Counted from the first letter of the stretch, positions 1 through 8,087 are shown. The stretch is 11,915 bases of DNA from Acholeplasmatales bacterium (GCA_003477305.1 DMTN01000054.1:301-12215), one strand, 5' to 3'. A program made the numbers and translations. Notes: a model not told the origin generated them from the sequence alone.

Positions 1-870
1 CATCCAGGCGATGTCGTCGCCGATCGTTTCGACCTTCCAGCCGGGAATCGTCGGCACGAGCATCGCGAGATTGGTCTTTCCGCACGCGGACGGAAAAGCG
101 CCGGTGAGATAGCGCACCTTGCCTTCGGGGTTGGTCAACTTCAGGATCAGCATGTGCTCTGCCAGCCAGCCTTCGTCGCGGGCCTGTACCGAAGCGATGC
201 GCAAGGCGAGGCATTTCTTGCCAAGCAGGGCGTTTCCGCCATAACCCGATCCATACGACCAGATCAAACGTTCTTCGGGAAAATGGGCGATGTATTTCTG
301 TTCGATCGGCGCGCACGGCCAAGCGGGATCCGCGACGCCTTCGGAAAGCGGATAGCCGACCGAATGGAGGCAGGGGACGAAGGCACCGTCGCTGCCGAGC
401 GCGGCGAGCACCTCTTCGCCGGTGCGGGTCATGATCTGCATGTTCACGGCGACATAGGGGGAGTCGGTGAGAAGGACAGCGATTTTCGAAAACGGCGTCC
501 TCAGCGGTCCCATCGAGTAGGGGATCACGTACATCGTGCGCCCTTTCATCGATCCGGCAAAAAAACCGGAAAGGATCGCTTTCAGACGAACGGGTTCGAT
601 CCAGTTGTTGGTCGGACCCGCGTCGGCGAGCCGTTTCGAGGCGATGAAGGTGCGGTTTTCCACGCGGGCGACGTCCGACGGATGGCTGCGGAACAGATAG
701 CAGCCCGGCCGCTTGACGGGATCGAGCGCGACGGCGGCGCCGGATGACACCATCTTCGCGAGCGTCTCGTCGTATTGCGCCAGCGTGCCGCGCCACCAGA
801 CGACCTGATCGGGCTGGCAGTGGCGGACGTTTTCATCGATCCATTCATTGAGTTTCTGGTGATCGGTCAT
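1..870 (-). CDS. pckG: Phosphoenolpyruvate carboxykinase (GTP), N-terminal 290 residues, cut by window edge
   Basis: Cytosolic PEPCK interconverts oxaloacetate + GTP with PEP + CO2 + GDP, linking C4 acids to gluconeogenesis, or fixing CO2 in the reverse direction. Reading back from the ATG at 870 gives 290 open codons to the window edge, about half of the usual ~600 residues. Family landmarks of the GTP class are all present: the SDVARVENRTF segment with the PEP-binding Arg (R69), KGRTMYVIPYSMGP (109-122), the GSGYGGN loop (207-213), GKKC (217-220), the metal-binding His in AEHM (H239), the P-loop FPSACGKTN with the reactive Cys (C263), and GDDIAWM (284-290) with the metal-ligand Asp. The start is fixed by AGGGAG at 877-882 (minus strand), six bases upstream. 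An ATP-type PEPCK is unlikely because its P-loop and flanking motifs differ. The gene is divergent from tnaA and has its own predicted promoter. The C-terminal half, including the rest of the nucleotide site, is not visible. Confidence 0.97.
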   Translation of the reverse strand, partial: MTDHQKLNEWIDENVRHCQPDQVVWWRGTLAQYDETLAKMVSSGAAVALDPVKRPGCYLFRSHPSDVARVENRTFIASKRLADAGPTNNWIEPVRLKAILSGFFAGSMKGRTMYVIPYSMGPLRTPFSKIAVLLTDSPYVAVNMQIMTRTGEEVLAALGSDGAFVPCLHSVGYPLSEGVADPAWPCAPIEQKYIAHFPEERLIWSYGSGYGGNALLGKKCLALRIASVQARDEGWLAEHMLILKLTNPEGKVRYLTGAFPSACGKTNLAMLVPTIPGWKVETIGDDIAWM

Positions 871-899
871 GGGAATCTCCCTTCCGGATGGTCTCCCCC

Positions 900-908
900 A
901 TCATAGCA
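900..908 (-). promoter_or_regulatory. Extended -10 promoter element for pckG
   Basis: On the minus strand the sequence reads TGC-TATGAT, an extended -10 with a one-base mismatch to TATAAT. No good -35 is present at 16-18 bases upstream, which is tolerated by extended -10 promoters. The predicted start near 893 would give a short leader of about 23 bases holding only the ribosome binding site. It is inferred from sequence only. Confidence 0.55.
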
Positions 909-1024
909 CAGACGCATCAAGCCGTCGCGCCGTTTTCGGAAACGAAAGAATGAAAATCAAGTCATCCGTGCGACAGCGGATGGAAACAGTCCGTCGCGTT
1001 TTCATGAACGGGGCGCGATAACGC

Positions 1025-1053
1025 TTTCTTTTCGACGGTTTTTATGTTATAAA
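1025..1053 (+). promoter_or_regulatory. Predicted promoter of tnaA (extended -10)
   Basis: TGT-TATAAA (1045-1053) is an extended -10 one base off consensus. The hexamer TTTCTT (1025-1030) is a poor -35 at 17-base spacing. The transcript would start near 1060, just before the GGAGG ribosome binding site (1070-1074), so there is no room for a TnaC-type leader peptide downstream of it. A 23-codon ORF at 950-1021 lies upstream of this promoter and holds no Trp codon. Confidence 0.6.
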
Positions 1054-1084
1054 AAGAGTAGTCGCATCCGGAGGAACACAAGCC

Positions 1085-2467
1085 ATGGAGAATCGATACG
1101 CACTGCCGCCCTACAAGATTAAAATGATCGAACCGATTCATCAGACGACGCATGAGGAACGCGAAAAGCGACTCGCGGAAGCGGGATACAACGTCTTCCA
1201 GTTGAGAAGCGACGATGTCTTCATCGATCTGCTCACCGATTCGGGCACCGGCGCGATGAGCCATTTCCAATGGGGAGCGCTGATGATCGGCGACGAATCC
1301 TATGCCGGGTCAGCCAGCTATTTCCGGCTTGAAGCCGTCGTCAAGCGGATCACCGGGTACAACTATGTGATGCCCGCCCATCAGGGACGCGGCGCCGAAC
1401 AGGTCGTCATTCCCGAAATGATCGCCCATCACGGCATGGTCTTCATCTCCAACACGCATTTCGACACGACCCGCGCCCATGTCGAAATCGCCGGCGCGCG
1501 GGCGGTCGACACCGCCATCGACGCCTGTTTCGACACGGCGCACTATCATCCGTTCAAGGGCAACTTCGATCTCGCCAAACTCGAACGGGAAATCCTCGCT
1601 CACGGCCGCGAAAACGTCGCCGGCATCATCGTCACGGTGACGAACAACGCCGTCGGCGGTCAACCCGTATCGATGGAAAACATCCGCGCCGTGCGCGCCA
1701 TGGCGATCAAGTACGGCATCAAGACCGTGATCGACGGCGCCCGCTATGCCGAAAACGCCTATTTCATCAAAATTCGCGAAGCCGGATACCGGGACGTTCC
1801 GATCCGGACGATCGCCCGCGAGATGTTCGACAACGCGGACGTCCTTCTGATGAGTTCGAAAAAGGACGGTCTCGTGAACATCGGGGGGCTGATCGCGATC
1901 AAAGACGACGCCGAACTGTTCCGCCGCTGCCAGACCCGCATCGTTCCGATGGAAGGCTTTCCGACGTACGGCGGCCTGGCCGGGCGCGACATGGACGCAC
2001 TCGCCGTCGGCCTCGGCGAAGCCCTCGAAGAAGATTATCTGCGCTACCGCATCGACGAAGTCCGCTACCTCGGCGACCGTCTCCTTGCGGCCGGCGTTCC
2101 GATTCAGGTGCCGACCGGCGGGCACGCCGTGTTCGTCGATTGCGGAAAACTCTGCCCGCAGATTCCCTTCGATCAATTTCCGGCGCTCGCCGTGACCAAC
2201 GCCCTCTATCTCGAAGGCGGCGTCCGCGCCGTCGAAATCGGATCGCTCTTGCTCGGACGGAATCCCGATACCGGAAAAAACAGCAGGGCCGAACTTGAAC
2301 TGATGCGGCTCACGATCCCGCGCCGTACCTATACGTTCCAGCATCTCGATTACGTCGCCGACTGCCTGGTTGCGGTCGCTAACCGAGCCGGCGCATTGAA
2401 AGGCTTGACGTTCACGTACGAATCGCCGGTCCTGCGTCATTTCACGTCGCGGTTCAAACCGCTGTGA
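1085..2467 (+). CDS. tnaA: Tryptophanase (L-tryptophan indole-lyase)
   Basis: PLP enzyme of the beta-eliminating lyase family that splits L-tryptophan into indole, pyruvate and ammonia in the cytosol. The 460 residues are close to the ~470 of the family and align end to end with it: IDLLTDSGTGAM (47-58), GDESYAGS (69-76), the HQGRGAEQ loop (99-106), GGQPVSM (191-197), DGARYAENAYFIK (217-229), and MSSKKDGLV with the PLP lysine K260. Tyrosine phenol-lyase is the close alternative. Three positions that separate the two enzymes are of the tryptophanase type: Asp127 (HFDTT; E. coli D137, Thr in the phenol-lyase), Ile385 (VEIGS; Arg in the phenol-lyase) and His452 (LRHFT; E. coli H463, Phe in the phenol-lyase). 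The start ATG has GGAGG ten bases upstream. No tryptophan permease gene lies beside it. A strong terminator follows, so the gene is transcribed alone. Confidence 0.95.
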   Translation: MENRYALPPYKIKMIEPIHQTTHEEREKRLAEAGYNVFQLRSDDVFIDLLTDSGTGAMSHFQWGALMIGDESYAGSASYFRLEAVVKRITGYNYVMPAHQGRGAEQVVIPEMIAHHGMVFISNTHFDTTRAHVEIAGARAVDTAIDACFDTAHYHPFKGNFDLAKLEREILAHGRENVAGIIVTVTNNAVGGQPVSMENIRAVRAMAIKYGIKTVIDGARYAENAYFIKIREAGYRDVPIRTIAREMFDNADVLLMSSKKDGLVNIGGLIAIKDDAELFRRCQTRIVPMEGFPTYGGLAGRDMDALAVGLGEALEEDYLRYRIDEVRYLGDRLLAAGVPIQVPTGGHAVFVDCGKLCPQIPFDQFPALAVTNALYLEGGVRAVEIGSLLLGRNPDTGKNSRAELELMRLTIPRRTYTFQHLDYVADCLVAVANRAGALKGLTFTYESPVLRHFTSRFKPL

Positions 2468-2493
2468 TTGCCTCCTTCCCATTTCATCAGGCG

Positions 2494-2523
2494 AACCGCC
2501 CTCGACCAAGGGCGGTTTTTTTT
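2494..2523 (+). terminator. Intrinsic terminator after tnaA
   Basis: A perfect 9-bp stem, AACCGCCCT (2494-2502) with AGGGCGGTT (2509-2517), closes a six-base loop and runs into eight T residues (2516-2523). It lies 26 bases after the tnaA stop and separates tnaA from the ABC operon. Confidence 0.93.
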
Positions 2524-2549
2524 ATCGTGGGGTCGATATGTAGGTCGGT

Positions 2550-2564
2550 TGCATTGAAAATGCA
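2550..2564. promoter_or_regulatory. Dyad TGCATT-3-AATGCA over the -35 box
   Basis: A perfect inverted repeat with 6-bp arms and a GAA centre overlaps the whole -35 hexamer. An 8-bp palindrome CATTAATG (2568-2575) follows in the spacer. It is a possible protein-binding site, though AT-rich dyads of this size can occur by chance. Confidence 0.35.
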
Positions 2565-2582
2565 TCGCATTAATGTTATACT
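2554..2582 (+). promoter_or_regulatory. Near-consensus promoter of the ABC-permease-lipoprotein operon
   Basis: TTGAAA (2554-2559, -35) and TATACT (2577-2582, -10) are separated by 17 bases, and TG at 2574-2575 makes the -10 extended. Transcription should start near 2589, about 60 bases before the ATPase start. The promoter is flanked by two dyads: one covers the -35 and one lies just past the start point, which suggests tight repression. Confidence 0.85.
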
Positions 2583-2593
2583 ATTATCAATGG

Positions 2594-2611
2594 TGAACAT
2601 TCGATTGTTCA
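2594..2611. promoter_or_regulatory. Candidate operator TGAACA-N6-TGTTCA after the start point
   Basis: A perfect 6-6-6 inverted repeat sits at about +5 to +22 of the predicted transcript of the ABC operon. Its size and position fit a dimeric repressor such as a TetR- or MarR-family protein acting by blocking the promoter. No regulator gene lies in the window, so the binding protein is unknown. A weak RNA hairpin is the alternative reading. Confidence 0.5.
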
Positions 2612-2648
2612 TCGTCAAACATTCAAGTCAGAACCCCGGGTGGAGAAC

Positions 2649-3332
2649 ATGGATCGGATCGTCGGCGTCGGCATCGTCAAAAACTACGGGAACCTAAAAG
2701 TGACCGTAAACGTGCTGAAGAACATCGACATCATCATCGATTCGCACGATTTCGTCGGTATCACCGGCGCTTCCGGGTCGGGTAAAACAACGCTGCTCTA
2801 CATCCTGTCCGGACTGGAACGGCCGACCGAAGGAACCGTAAACCTCTTCGGCAAGGCGACCGCCGACTACAACGACCGCGACCTCGCGCTGCTGCGACAG
2901 CGCAAGATCGGCTTCATCTTCCAATTCTACAATCTGATCCCGAACCTGACCGTCCGCGAAAACGTCGAACTCGCTTCAGTGCTCGCCAACAACCGCGATC
3001 CGAAACGGATCGACGAGGTCCTCGCGATGGTCGGGATGCTCGACCGCAAGGACGCGTTCCCCAACGAACTTTCCGGCGGCATGCAACAGCGCGTCGCGAT
3101 CGCGCGGGCGCTGGTCAACGATCCCGACATCATCTTCGCCGACGAACCCACCGGCAACCTCGATTCCGTCAATGCGGCCGACATCATGGAGATCCTGCGC
3201 GACCTCAACCGGCTGCACGAGAAAACGATCGTGCTCGTGACGCACGGCGAAGAATTCCTGAAGTATTGCAACCGCAACGTGCGTCTCGCCGACGGAAAGG
3301 TCGTCAAAGATGTTCGCCTCGACGCGGTTTGA
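2649..3332 (+). CDS. ABC transporter ATPase, MacB/LolD/FtsE-like
   Basis: Cytoplasmic ATPase that drives the permease encoded next. The 227 residues hold a full nucleotide-binding domain: Walker A GASGSGKTT (40-48), Q-loop Gln92 within GFIFQFYNLIP (88-98), signature LSGGMQQR (141-148), Walker B IIFADEP (161-167) with catalytic Glu166, D-loop GNLD (169-172) and switch His199. The FQFYNLIPNLTVRENVEL stretch is typical of the MacB/LolD branch (type VII ABC systems), whose members work by mechanotransmission or by extracting lipoproteins or peptides rather than by classical import. The ATG at 2649 is preferred because the protein then starts like its relatives. A GGAG lies only three bases before it, and an in-frame GTG at 2640 would add MEN, so the start is not certain. 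The stop lies 23 bases inside the permease gene, which implies translational coupling. Confidence 0.93.
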   Translation: MDRIVGVGIVKNYGNLKVTVNVLKNIDIIIDSHDFVGITGASGSGKTTLLYILSGLERPTEGTVNLFGKATADYNDRDLALLRQRKIGFIFQFYNLIPNLTVRENVELASVLANNRDPKRIDEVLAMVGMLDRKDAFPNELSGGMQQRVAIARALVNDPDIIFADEPTGNLDSVNAADIMEILRDLNRLHEKTIVLVTHGEEFLKYCNRNVRLADGKVVKDVRLDAV

Positions 3333-5769
3333 AATCCGCTTCGCCTGGCGCAATATCCTCGGAAACGTCGGTCGCTCGCTTGTCGTCTTCTTCACGCTGA
3401 CGATCGTCGCGGCGCTCACCGTGACGATGGTCACGATCGACGATTCGTTCCGGCAACTGTTTACCCACGATCGGACCGAAACCTACCTCGACATCGACCT
3501 CGTGATGACGTACGACGCCAATTCCACCACCCGCATCATGAACAAGCGGACGATCACCGAAGAGTATGCGGACCGCTTCAGCTTTTACGCATCGTTCTTC
3601 AACTTCTACGCCGGCATCGGTATCGGCGAAGAACTCACCTACGCGCAAATCCTGTCTTCCTCCGTGGCCGAGATGGAACGCGTGATCCAAACCGATCTTC
3701 CCAGCCTCGCGGCGGGAGAAGCGGTCGTCACCCGTTCGTTTGCGGACGAACATAGGTTGGCGGCGGGAGATTCGTTCGATCTCTATGTGGGGGGCAACGC
3801 CTATCCGCATCGGATTGAAACCATCTCCGATGACGTCGGATTGTTCAAAGGAGACGTCGTCTTCGTCAACAAAACGGAGCTGCTCGACCTGATTTACGGA
3901 GCGTCGAACCTCGGCAATCTAGGCAACACCATCTATTTCGCCTTGCGACCCGGCGTCGATCTTGCCGAAACGGTCACGCTCTTGTCCGCCGAACCGGAAT
4001 ATGCCTCCTTTGTCTTCACGGAAACCGTGAACGCACCGGACATCGCCCGCATGGCGACCTTCAACTCATCGATTTTCTTCGGCATCGGGCTGATGGCGAT
4101 CATCGCCCTCGTGCTCGTGCTCCGTTCGGTCTTTCCGATCCTGTTCCGTGATTTCGCGCCGCAGATCGGCGTGATCCAGACGCTCGGCGGGTCCGACCGC
4201 TTCACCTTCCGCGTCTGGCTTTGGGAATTCGCGATCATCCTGGTCTTCGCCGTCCCCATCGGATTGTTGCTCGCCTGGTCGGGCATCAACATGGCGCGCC
4301 GGTTCATCGATGTCACCGGATTCGTGACGCTCGATCCGCTTCTCACCCTGATAGCCTTGGGTCTGCTCGGCGGGCTGATTCTGATCGAACTCGCACTCCG
4401 TTTCCACCGGCTCCGGCGCCGTTCGTCGGTAGCGCTCAGCACCGACCGGAAGAGCGAACGCCAGCCGGCGTCGCTTGTGTTCTTCGCGGCATCCGCCGTC
4501 CTGCTTGCGGTCAACCGGATCGGCGCGTGGTATCCTTCTCCTTGGGGACGCCTCGCGGAGACCGCGCTCATGCTCTTGTGCATCTTCAGCGGGATGTCCG
4601 TGCTCTTAAGCGGCCTTGGCCGCTGGTCTCGGACGATTCCGACGAAATCCGCATTCCGGCTCTTCACCATCCGGCATCTTGCGGGCGACCGCGTCACCCA
4701 CAACGCGCTCAAGGTCGCGACGATGTCGATCGTCGTGATCGCCGTCACGCTGATGCTGAACAACTTCATCGTGATCGCGACGGCTTCCGTCCAAGACCAA
4801 TTGAAGACCGATTACGTCCTTTCGAACATCTTCGATTACGATCCGGCGCTGAAAACCGAAATCGAGACCCGCTACGGACCCGCCTCCGTGGATGAGGCGA
4901 TTTTCTACACCATGGTCGTCATGAGTACCGATACCGGGGAGAAGCGGCTTCGCTTCGCATTCTCGCTCGATGCGGACGCGATCGAACGATCCTTCGACTT
5001 TGCCATCGACCCAGGCGCACGCGAACGCTTCGCGGACACGTCGCGCCCCCAGGTTTTATTGCCTATTTCGCTGGGCAGGGTTTACAATCTCACAGAAGGG
5101 GATGAAGTCACACTCCGAATCAGCAAGGATCTTCCCGAGGCGACATTCGTCGTCGCCGGGTTCATCGACACCTATTTCGACAGCATCGCGATCACGAACC
5201 TCATCAGCGTACCCAGCTATCAGGATGTCGCGCCCGTGAACGCCCTCCTCATCAACGTCGAAGGCGACGGCGAAATCGCCGCCGCGATGATTCGCGACTA
5301 CGCCAGCCGGATGTATTTTTTGCTCGACGTCGAGGAAACGTTCACCGAGATTTCCGGATTGTTCCTCTCGATTGCCGACTACATGATGATCATCGGCTGG
5401 GCGGTCGTGTTCTGCTTCGTGGTCGTCATCCTCAACAACGCCGTCCTGGTCTTCGACGCGATGAAATCGGACTATGCCCGATTGATCACGCTCGGAGCCG
5501 GCCGCGGAACGCTCTACGGTCTGTTCGCCGCCGAAGCCGGCATCCTCGCCGCCTTCGCCGCCCTCGCCGCGACCGTGATCGTCATCGTCTTTTTCCCGGC
5601 GATGCCGGAACTGATGCTTCTGTTCGACAACTACAAGATCATCCCGCTCGATCCCGCGAAAACAGTCTATGCGATCGGTGCGGGCGTCCTCGTCTTTCTC
5701 ATTGGCTATGGCACCTATTTCGTCAAGGTGGGACGCATGCGGATCACCGACGAAATCAAAAAATATTAG
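3310..5769 (+). CDS. FtsX/MacB-type ABC permease, about ten membrane segments and two external domains
   Basis: Membrane partner of the preceding ATPase. The 819 residues form two copies of the FtsX-like unit. Copy one has a membrane segment at about 23-45, an external domain at ~46-250, then segments at ~253-272, 303-325 and 342-364. Two linking segments follow (~388-402, 416-436). Copy two has a segment at ~470-491, an external domain at ~492-688, then segments at ~690-713, 737-761 and 784-803. Both copies carry a short cytosolic coupling stretch after their second segment (IGVIQTLGG at 286-294; ARLITLGAG at 723-731) that should contact the ATPase. The layout matches duplicated MacB-superfamily permeases. 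BceB-type permeases also have about ten segments but only one external domain, so that family fits less well. AAAGG (3296-3300) lies nine bases before the ATG, inside the ATPase gene. Function is inferred as export, lipoprotein handling or force transmission; the substrate is unknown. Confidence 0.9.
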   Translation: MFASTRFEIRFAWRNILGNVGRSLVVFFTLTIVAALTVTMVTIDDSFRQLFTHDRTETYLDIDLVMTYDANSTTRIMNKRTITEEYADRFSFYASFFNFYAGIGIGEELTYAQILSSSVAEMERVIQTDLPSLAAGEAVVTRSFADEHRLAAGDSFDLYVGGNAYPHRIETISDDVGLFKGDVVFVNKTELLDLIYGASNLGNLGNTIYFALRPGVDLAETVTLLSAEPEYASFVFTETVNAPDIARMATFNSSIFFGIGLMAIIALVLVLRSVFPILFRDFAPQIGVIQTLGGSDRFTFRVWLWEFAIILVFAVPIGLLLAWSGINMARRFIDVTGFVTLDPLLTLIALGLLGGLILIELALRFHRLRRRSSVALSTDRKSERQPASLVFFAASAVLLAVNRIGAWYPSPWGRLAETALMLLCIFSGMSVLLSGLGRWSRTIPTKSAFRLFTIRHLAGDRVTHNALKVATMSIVVIAVTLMLNNFIVIATASVQDQLKTDYVLSNIFDYDPALKTEIETRYGPASVDEAIFYTMVVMSTDTGEKRLRFAFSLDADAIERSFDFAIDPGARERFADTSRPQVLLPISLGRVYNLTEGDEVTLRISKDLPEATFVVAGFIDTYFDSIAITNLISVPSYQDVAPVNALLINVEGDGEIAAAMIRDYASRMYFLLDVEETFTEISGLFLSIADYMMIIGWAVVFCFVVVILNNAVLVFDAMKSDYARLITLGAGRGTLYGLFAAEAGILAAFAALAATVIVIVFFPAMPELMLLFDNYKIIPLDPAKTVYAIGAGVLVFLIGYGTYFVKVGRMRITDEIKKY

Positions 5770-5778
5770 GAGGTCAAT

Positions 5779-8061
5779 ATGAAAACAAGATTCCTGTTTG
5801 CACTGCTCATGCTTTTCGGTGTATTCGGACTCGCGGCCTGCCAGCAGGCCACGACCGTTTCGACCACCAACATCATTCCCGCGGAAAGCGTCGCCGCTCC
5901 GACGAACCTGTCGATCAGCGGCAAGATTCTTTCCTGGACCGCCGTCGCCGGCGTCACGCAATATAAGGTTTATGTGAACGGCGTCGAAACGGCCACCGTC
6001 AACACCGCATCCTATGACTTCACCAGCCTCACCGGCGACAGTCTCCTCTTCACCGTCGTCGCGGTCGGTCCGACCGGCTACGAAGATTCCGTGCAGTCGG
6101 CGTCCGTCGCCTATGTCGCGGACCCCGCCGTCATCATCGCGGCGATCACCGACATCGCCGAGGACGAGGACATGGTGCTTCCCGACGGCGTCGCCGCCGA
6201 ACTGGTCCGCAAAGGCATCACCGGCCCGATCTTCCAAAACGACATCGACGCCGTGCAGGACCTTCAGACCGCCATGGAAGCCTCAGAAGGCGACATGTCG
6301 GTGATGAACGACGCGCTGACGGCCTTCGTCGGTGACGTTGAGAACTACGAGGCCTATCTGAGCGCCTTCCTCCTCATCGCCCCCGACATGATCGACGATC
6401 AGATCGCCAGCGAAGAGGACAACCTTTCCTACTACGAAGACATGCTGGATATGTATCCCGGCGACGAATATTACCTGAGCCGCGTCGACGAGATCAACCA
6501 GCAGATCGAGATGCTGACCAACATGCAGACGGCGATCGAAGAAAACAGCGATCAGATGCTCGTCACCGTAATGGCCGTCGTCGATTATCTCTTGGAATTC
6601 CACGAGCAGATCACCGTCACCCTGATCGACCAGATCGAGGCGATCGCCGACGATCCGGACGCGACCGCGGCCGAAATCGCCCTCGTCAAAAACGAAATCA
6701 CGACGCTTCTCCTCGACAACCTGCCGAGCGGCGAAGATCTCACTTTGGTCTTCGAACTGCTTGCCGTGCTTGAAGACGCGATGAACGGCGATGTCACTTC
6801 GATGACCGCCGATCTTGCGAACGAATATGCGGCCGAACTGCGCATCTCGATGGAAATCGTGATCCGCTTCCTCGCCTCGCTGGATGCCGCCTTCATCGAC
6901 GACATGATGGCACTCGACAGCGAAGAGTATACCGAGGTCGAAGCCGGTACCGAACGGGCCATCCTGTTCATCATGGCCTTCGCCGAATTCAAGGATGCCA
7001 ACCAAGTGCTCATCGACAGCCTCGATAGCGTCTTCACCGAAGCGCAGGAACAGGCCGCATTTGAAGCGATGGTCGACTCCTACGCCGAACTGATGATCGC
7101 CCAGGGCGTTCCCGAAGCCGAAGCGGCGATTGCCGAGAACATCCTTCTCGATCTCACCTACCAGCTCGTTACGGCAGCTGGAACCGTGTTTGACGACATG
7201 GGCGAAAAAGCCTTCGATCACCTCGTCGCGACCGATTGCGCGCTGATTCGCCTCGTCGCCATCAACAGCAATTTCCAAGGAACGTACGATTGCAGCATCG
7301 AGTTCTGCCCCTACGTCTTAGAAAATGGTTACCTGGGTGAAACCTATGCGACCGAGACCGCCTTCGATTATGCGAAGAACCTGAGTACCGCCGCCGTCCT
7401 CGACGCCTTCATGGCGTTCCTGAACGCGACCGTCGGCACGATGACCGAAGCCCAAATCGCCTCCGTCTTCGACATGTTCCTCGCGATGGTTCCGGAAGAC
7501 GAACTCGCAACCCAGATGGAAACCACCGTCACCGTCGTCGACAATCTCGTCGCTCTCCTCAACACGACCATCGACGCCCAGGACCAGAACGTCCTCGCCC
7601 TGCTCCAGAGCTTCATCGTCTATGCGAACACGTACGACCTGTTCGGCCAGTACGCCACGCTCGTTACGGAAATCCATACATACAACGTGTCGGAGTTCGG
7701 CGCCGATTATCTGACCGATTACGACTATGACGGCGAATACGGACGTTACGCAAGCGTCATCTTCATCGCCCATCATCTCGATGCCTGGATCACCGCGACC
7801 CAGGAGACGCAGATCGACGCCGTCGTCGGCGCGGCCTTTGACTTCATGGCCAATGCCGACTTCCTGACGGTCACCGGCATGACCCTCCAGCAGGTCAACG
7901 ACATGGAGACCGCCCTCGTCGGCGCGATCGATGACGTGATCGCCCAAGCGGGCACGGTCGGCGCCTATGACGCGGATACCCTCACCATCGCCCAGAAGGA
8001 TGCCATCAACGAATTCATGTCGATCATCCCGAACGCGTTCGGTGGCGGCGAACCCGCCTGA
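5779..8061 (+). CDS. Large lipoprotein: FN3-like domain plus long acidic helical region
   Basis: Predicted lipid-anchored protein outside the cytoplasmic membrane. The signal peptide MKTRFLF...FGLAAC has a perfect LAAC lipobox, with Cys21 the lipidated residue. After a short Thr/Ser-rich linker, residues ~38-113 look like a fibronectin type III or similar Ig fold (PTNLSISGKILSWTAV, YKVYVNG, FTVVAVG). Residues ~115-760 are mostly helical by composition, very acidic, and match no family I recognise. The stretches near 259-275, 355-370 and 579-595 share a hydrophobic pattern that hints at repeated helical units. Apart from the lipobox there are only three Cys (487, 505, 510), close together. AGGAGG (5768-5773) overlaps the permease stop and lies five bases before the ATG, so the gene is the third of the operon. 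It could be the transporter's partner or its cargo; the sequence alone does not decide. Confidence 0.85.
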   Translation: MKTRFLFALLMLFGVFGLAACQQATTVSTTNIIPAESVAAPTNLSISGKILSWTAVAGVTQYKVYVNGVETATVNTASYDFTSLTGDSLLFTVVAVGPTGYEDSVQSASVAYVADPAVIIAAITDIAEDEDMVLPDGVAAELVRKGITGPIFQNDIDAVQDLQTAMEASEGDMSVMNDALTAFVGDVENYEAYLSAFLLIAPDMIDDQIASEEDNLSYYEDMLDMYPGDEYYLSRVDEINQQIEMLTNMQTAIEENSDQMLVTVMAVVDYLLEFHEQITVTLIDQIEAIADDPDATAAEIALVKNEITTLLLDNLPSGEDLTLVFELLAVLEDAMNGDVTSMTADLANEYAAELRISMEIVIRFLASLDAAFIDDMMALDSEEYTEVEAGTERAILFIMAFAEFKDANQVLIDSLDSVFTEAQEQAAFEAMVDSYAELMIAQGVPEAEAAIAENILLDLTYQLVTAAGTVFDDMGEKAFDHLVATDCALIRLVAINSNFQGTYDCSIEFCPYVLENGYLGETYATETAFDYAKNLSTAAVLDAFMAFLNATVGTMTEAQIASVFDMFLAMVPEDELATQMETTVTVVDNLVALLNTTIDAQDQNVLALLQSFIVYANTYDLFGQYATLVTEIHTYNVSEFGADYLTDYDYDGEYGRYASVIFIAHHLDAWITATQETQIDAVVGAAFDFMANADFLTVTGMTLQQVNDMETALVGAIDDVIAQAGTVGAYDADTLTIAQKDAINEFMSIIPNAFGGGEPA

Positions 8062-8087
8062 TCCGATCACGGAATAACGTAATTATG

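Noticed and set aside
950..1021. A 23-codon ORF before tnaA as a TnaC-like leader peptide
   Set aside because: It has no Trp codon and no convincing ribosome binding site, and it lies upstream of the predicted tnaA promoter.
1085..2467. Reading the lyase as tyrosine phenol-lyase
   Set aside because: Asp127, Ile385 and His452 are the tryptophanase residues; the phenol-lyase has Thr, Arg and Phe there.
1310..2509. Long minus-strand open frame (399 codons) opposite tnaA
   Set aside because: It is a GC-rich antisense shadow of a well-supported gene, with no ribosome binding site and low-complexity, charge-rich translation.
3310..5769. BceB-type peptide-antibiotic resistance permease
   Set aside because: BceB has one large external domain between segments 7 and 8 and a two-component system nearby; this protein has two external domains and no such neighbour.
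5056..7278. Long minus-strand open frames opposite the permease and lipoprotein genes
   Set aside because: They have the biased His/Asp/Gly/Arg-rich translation typical of antisense frames and lie opposite genes with clear signals and domains.
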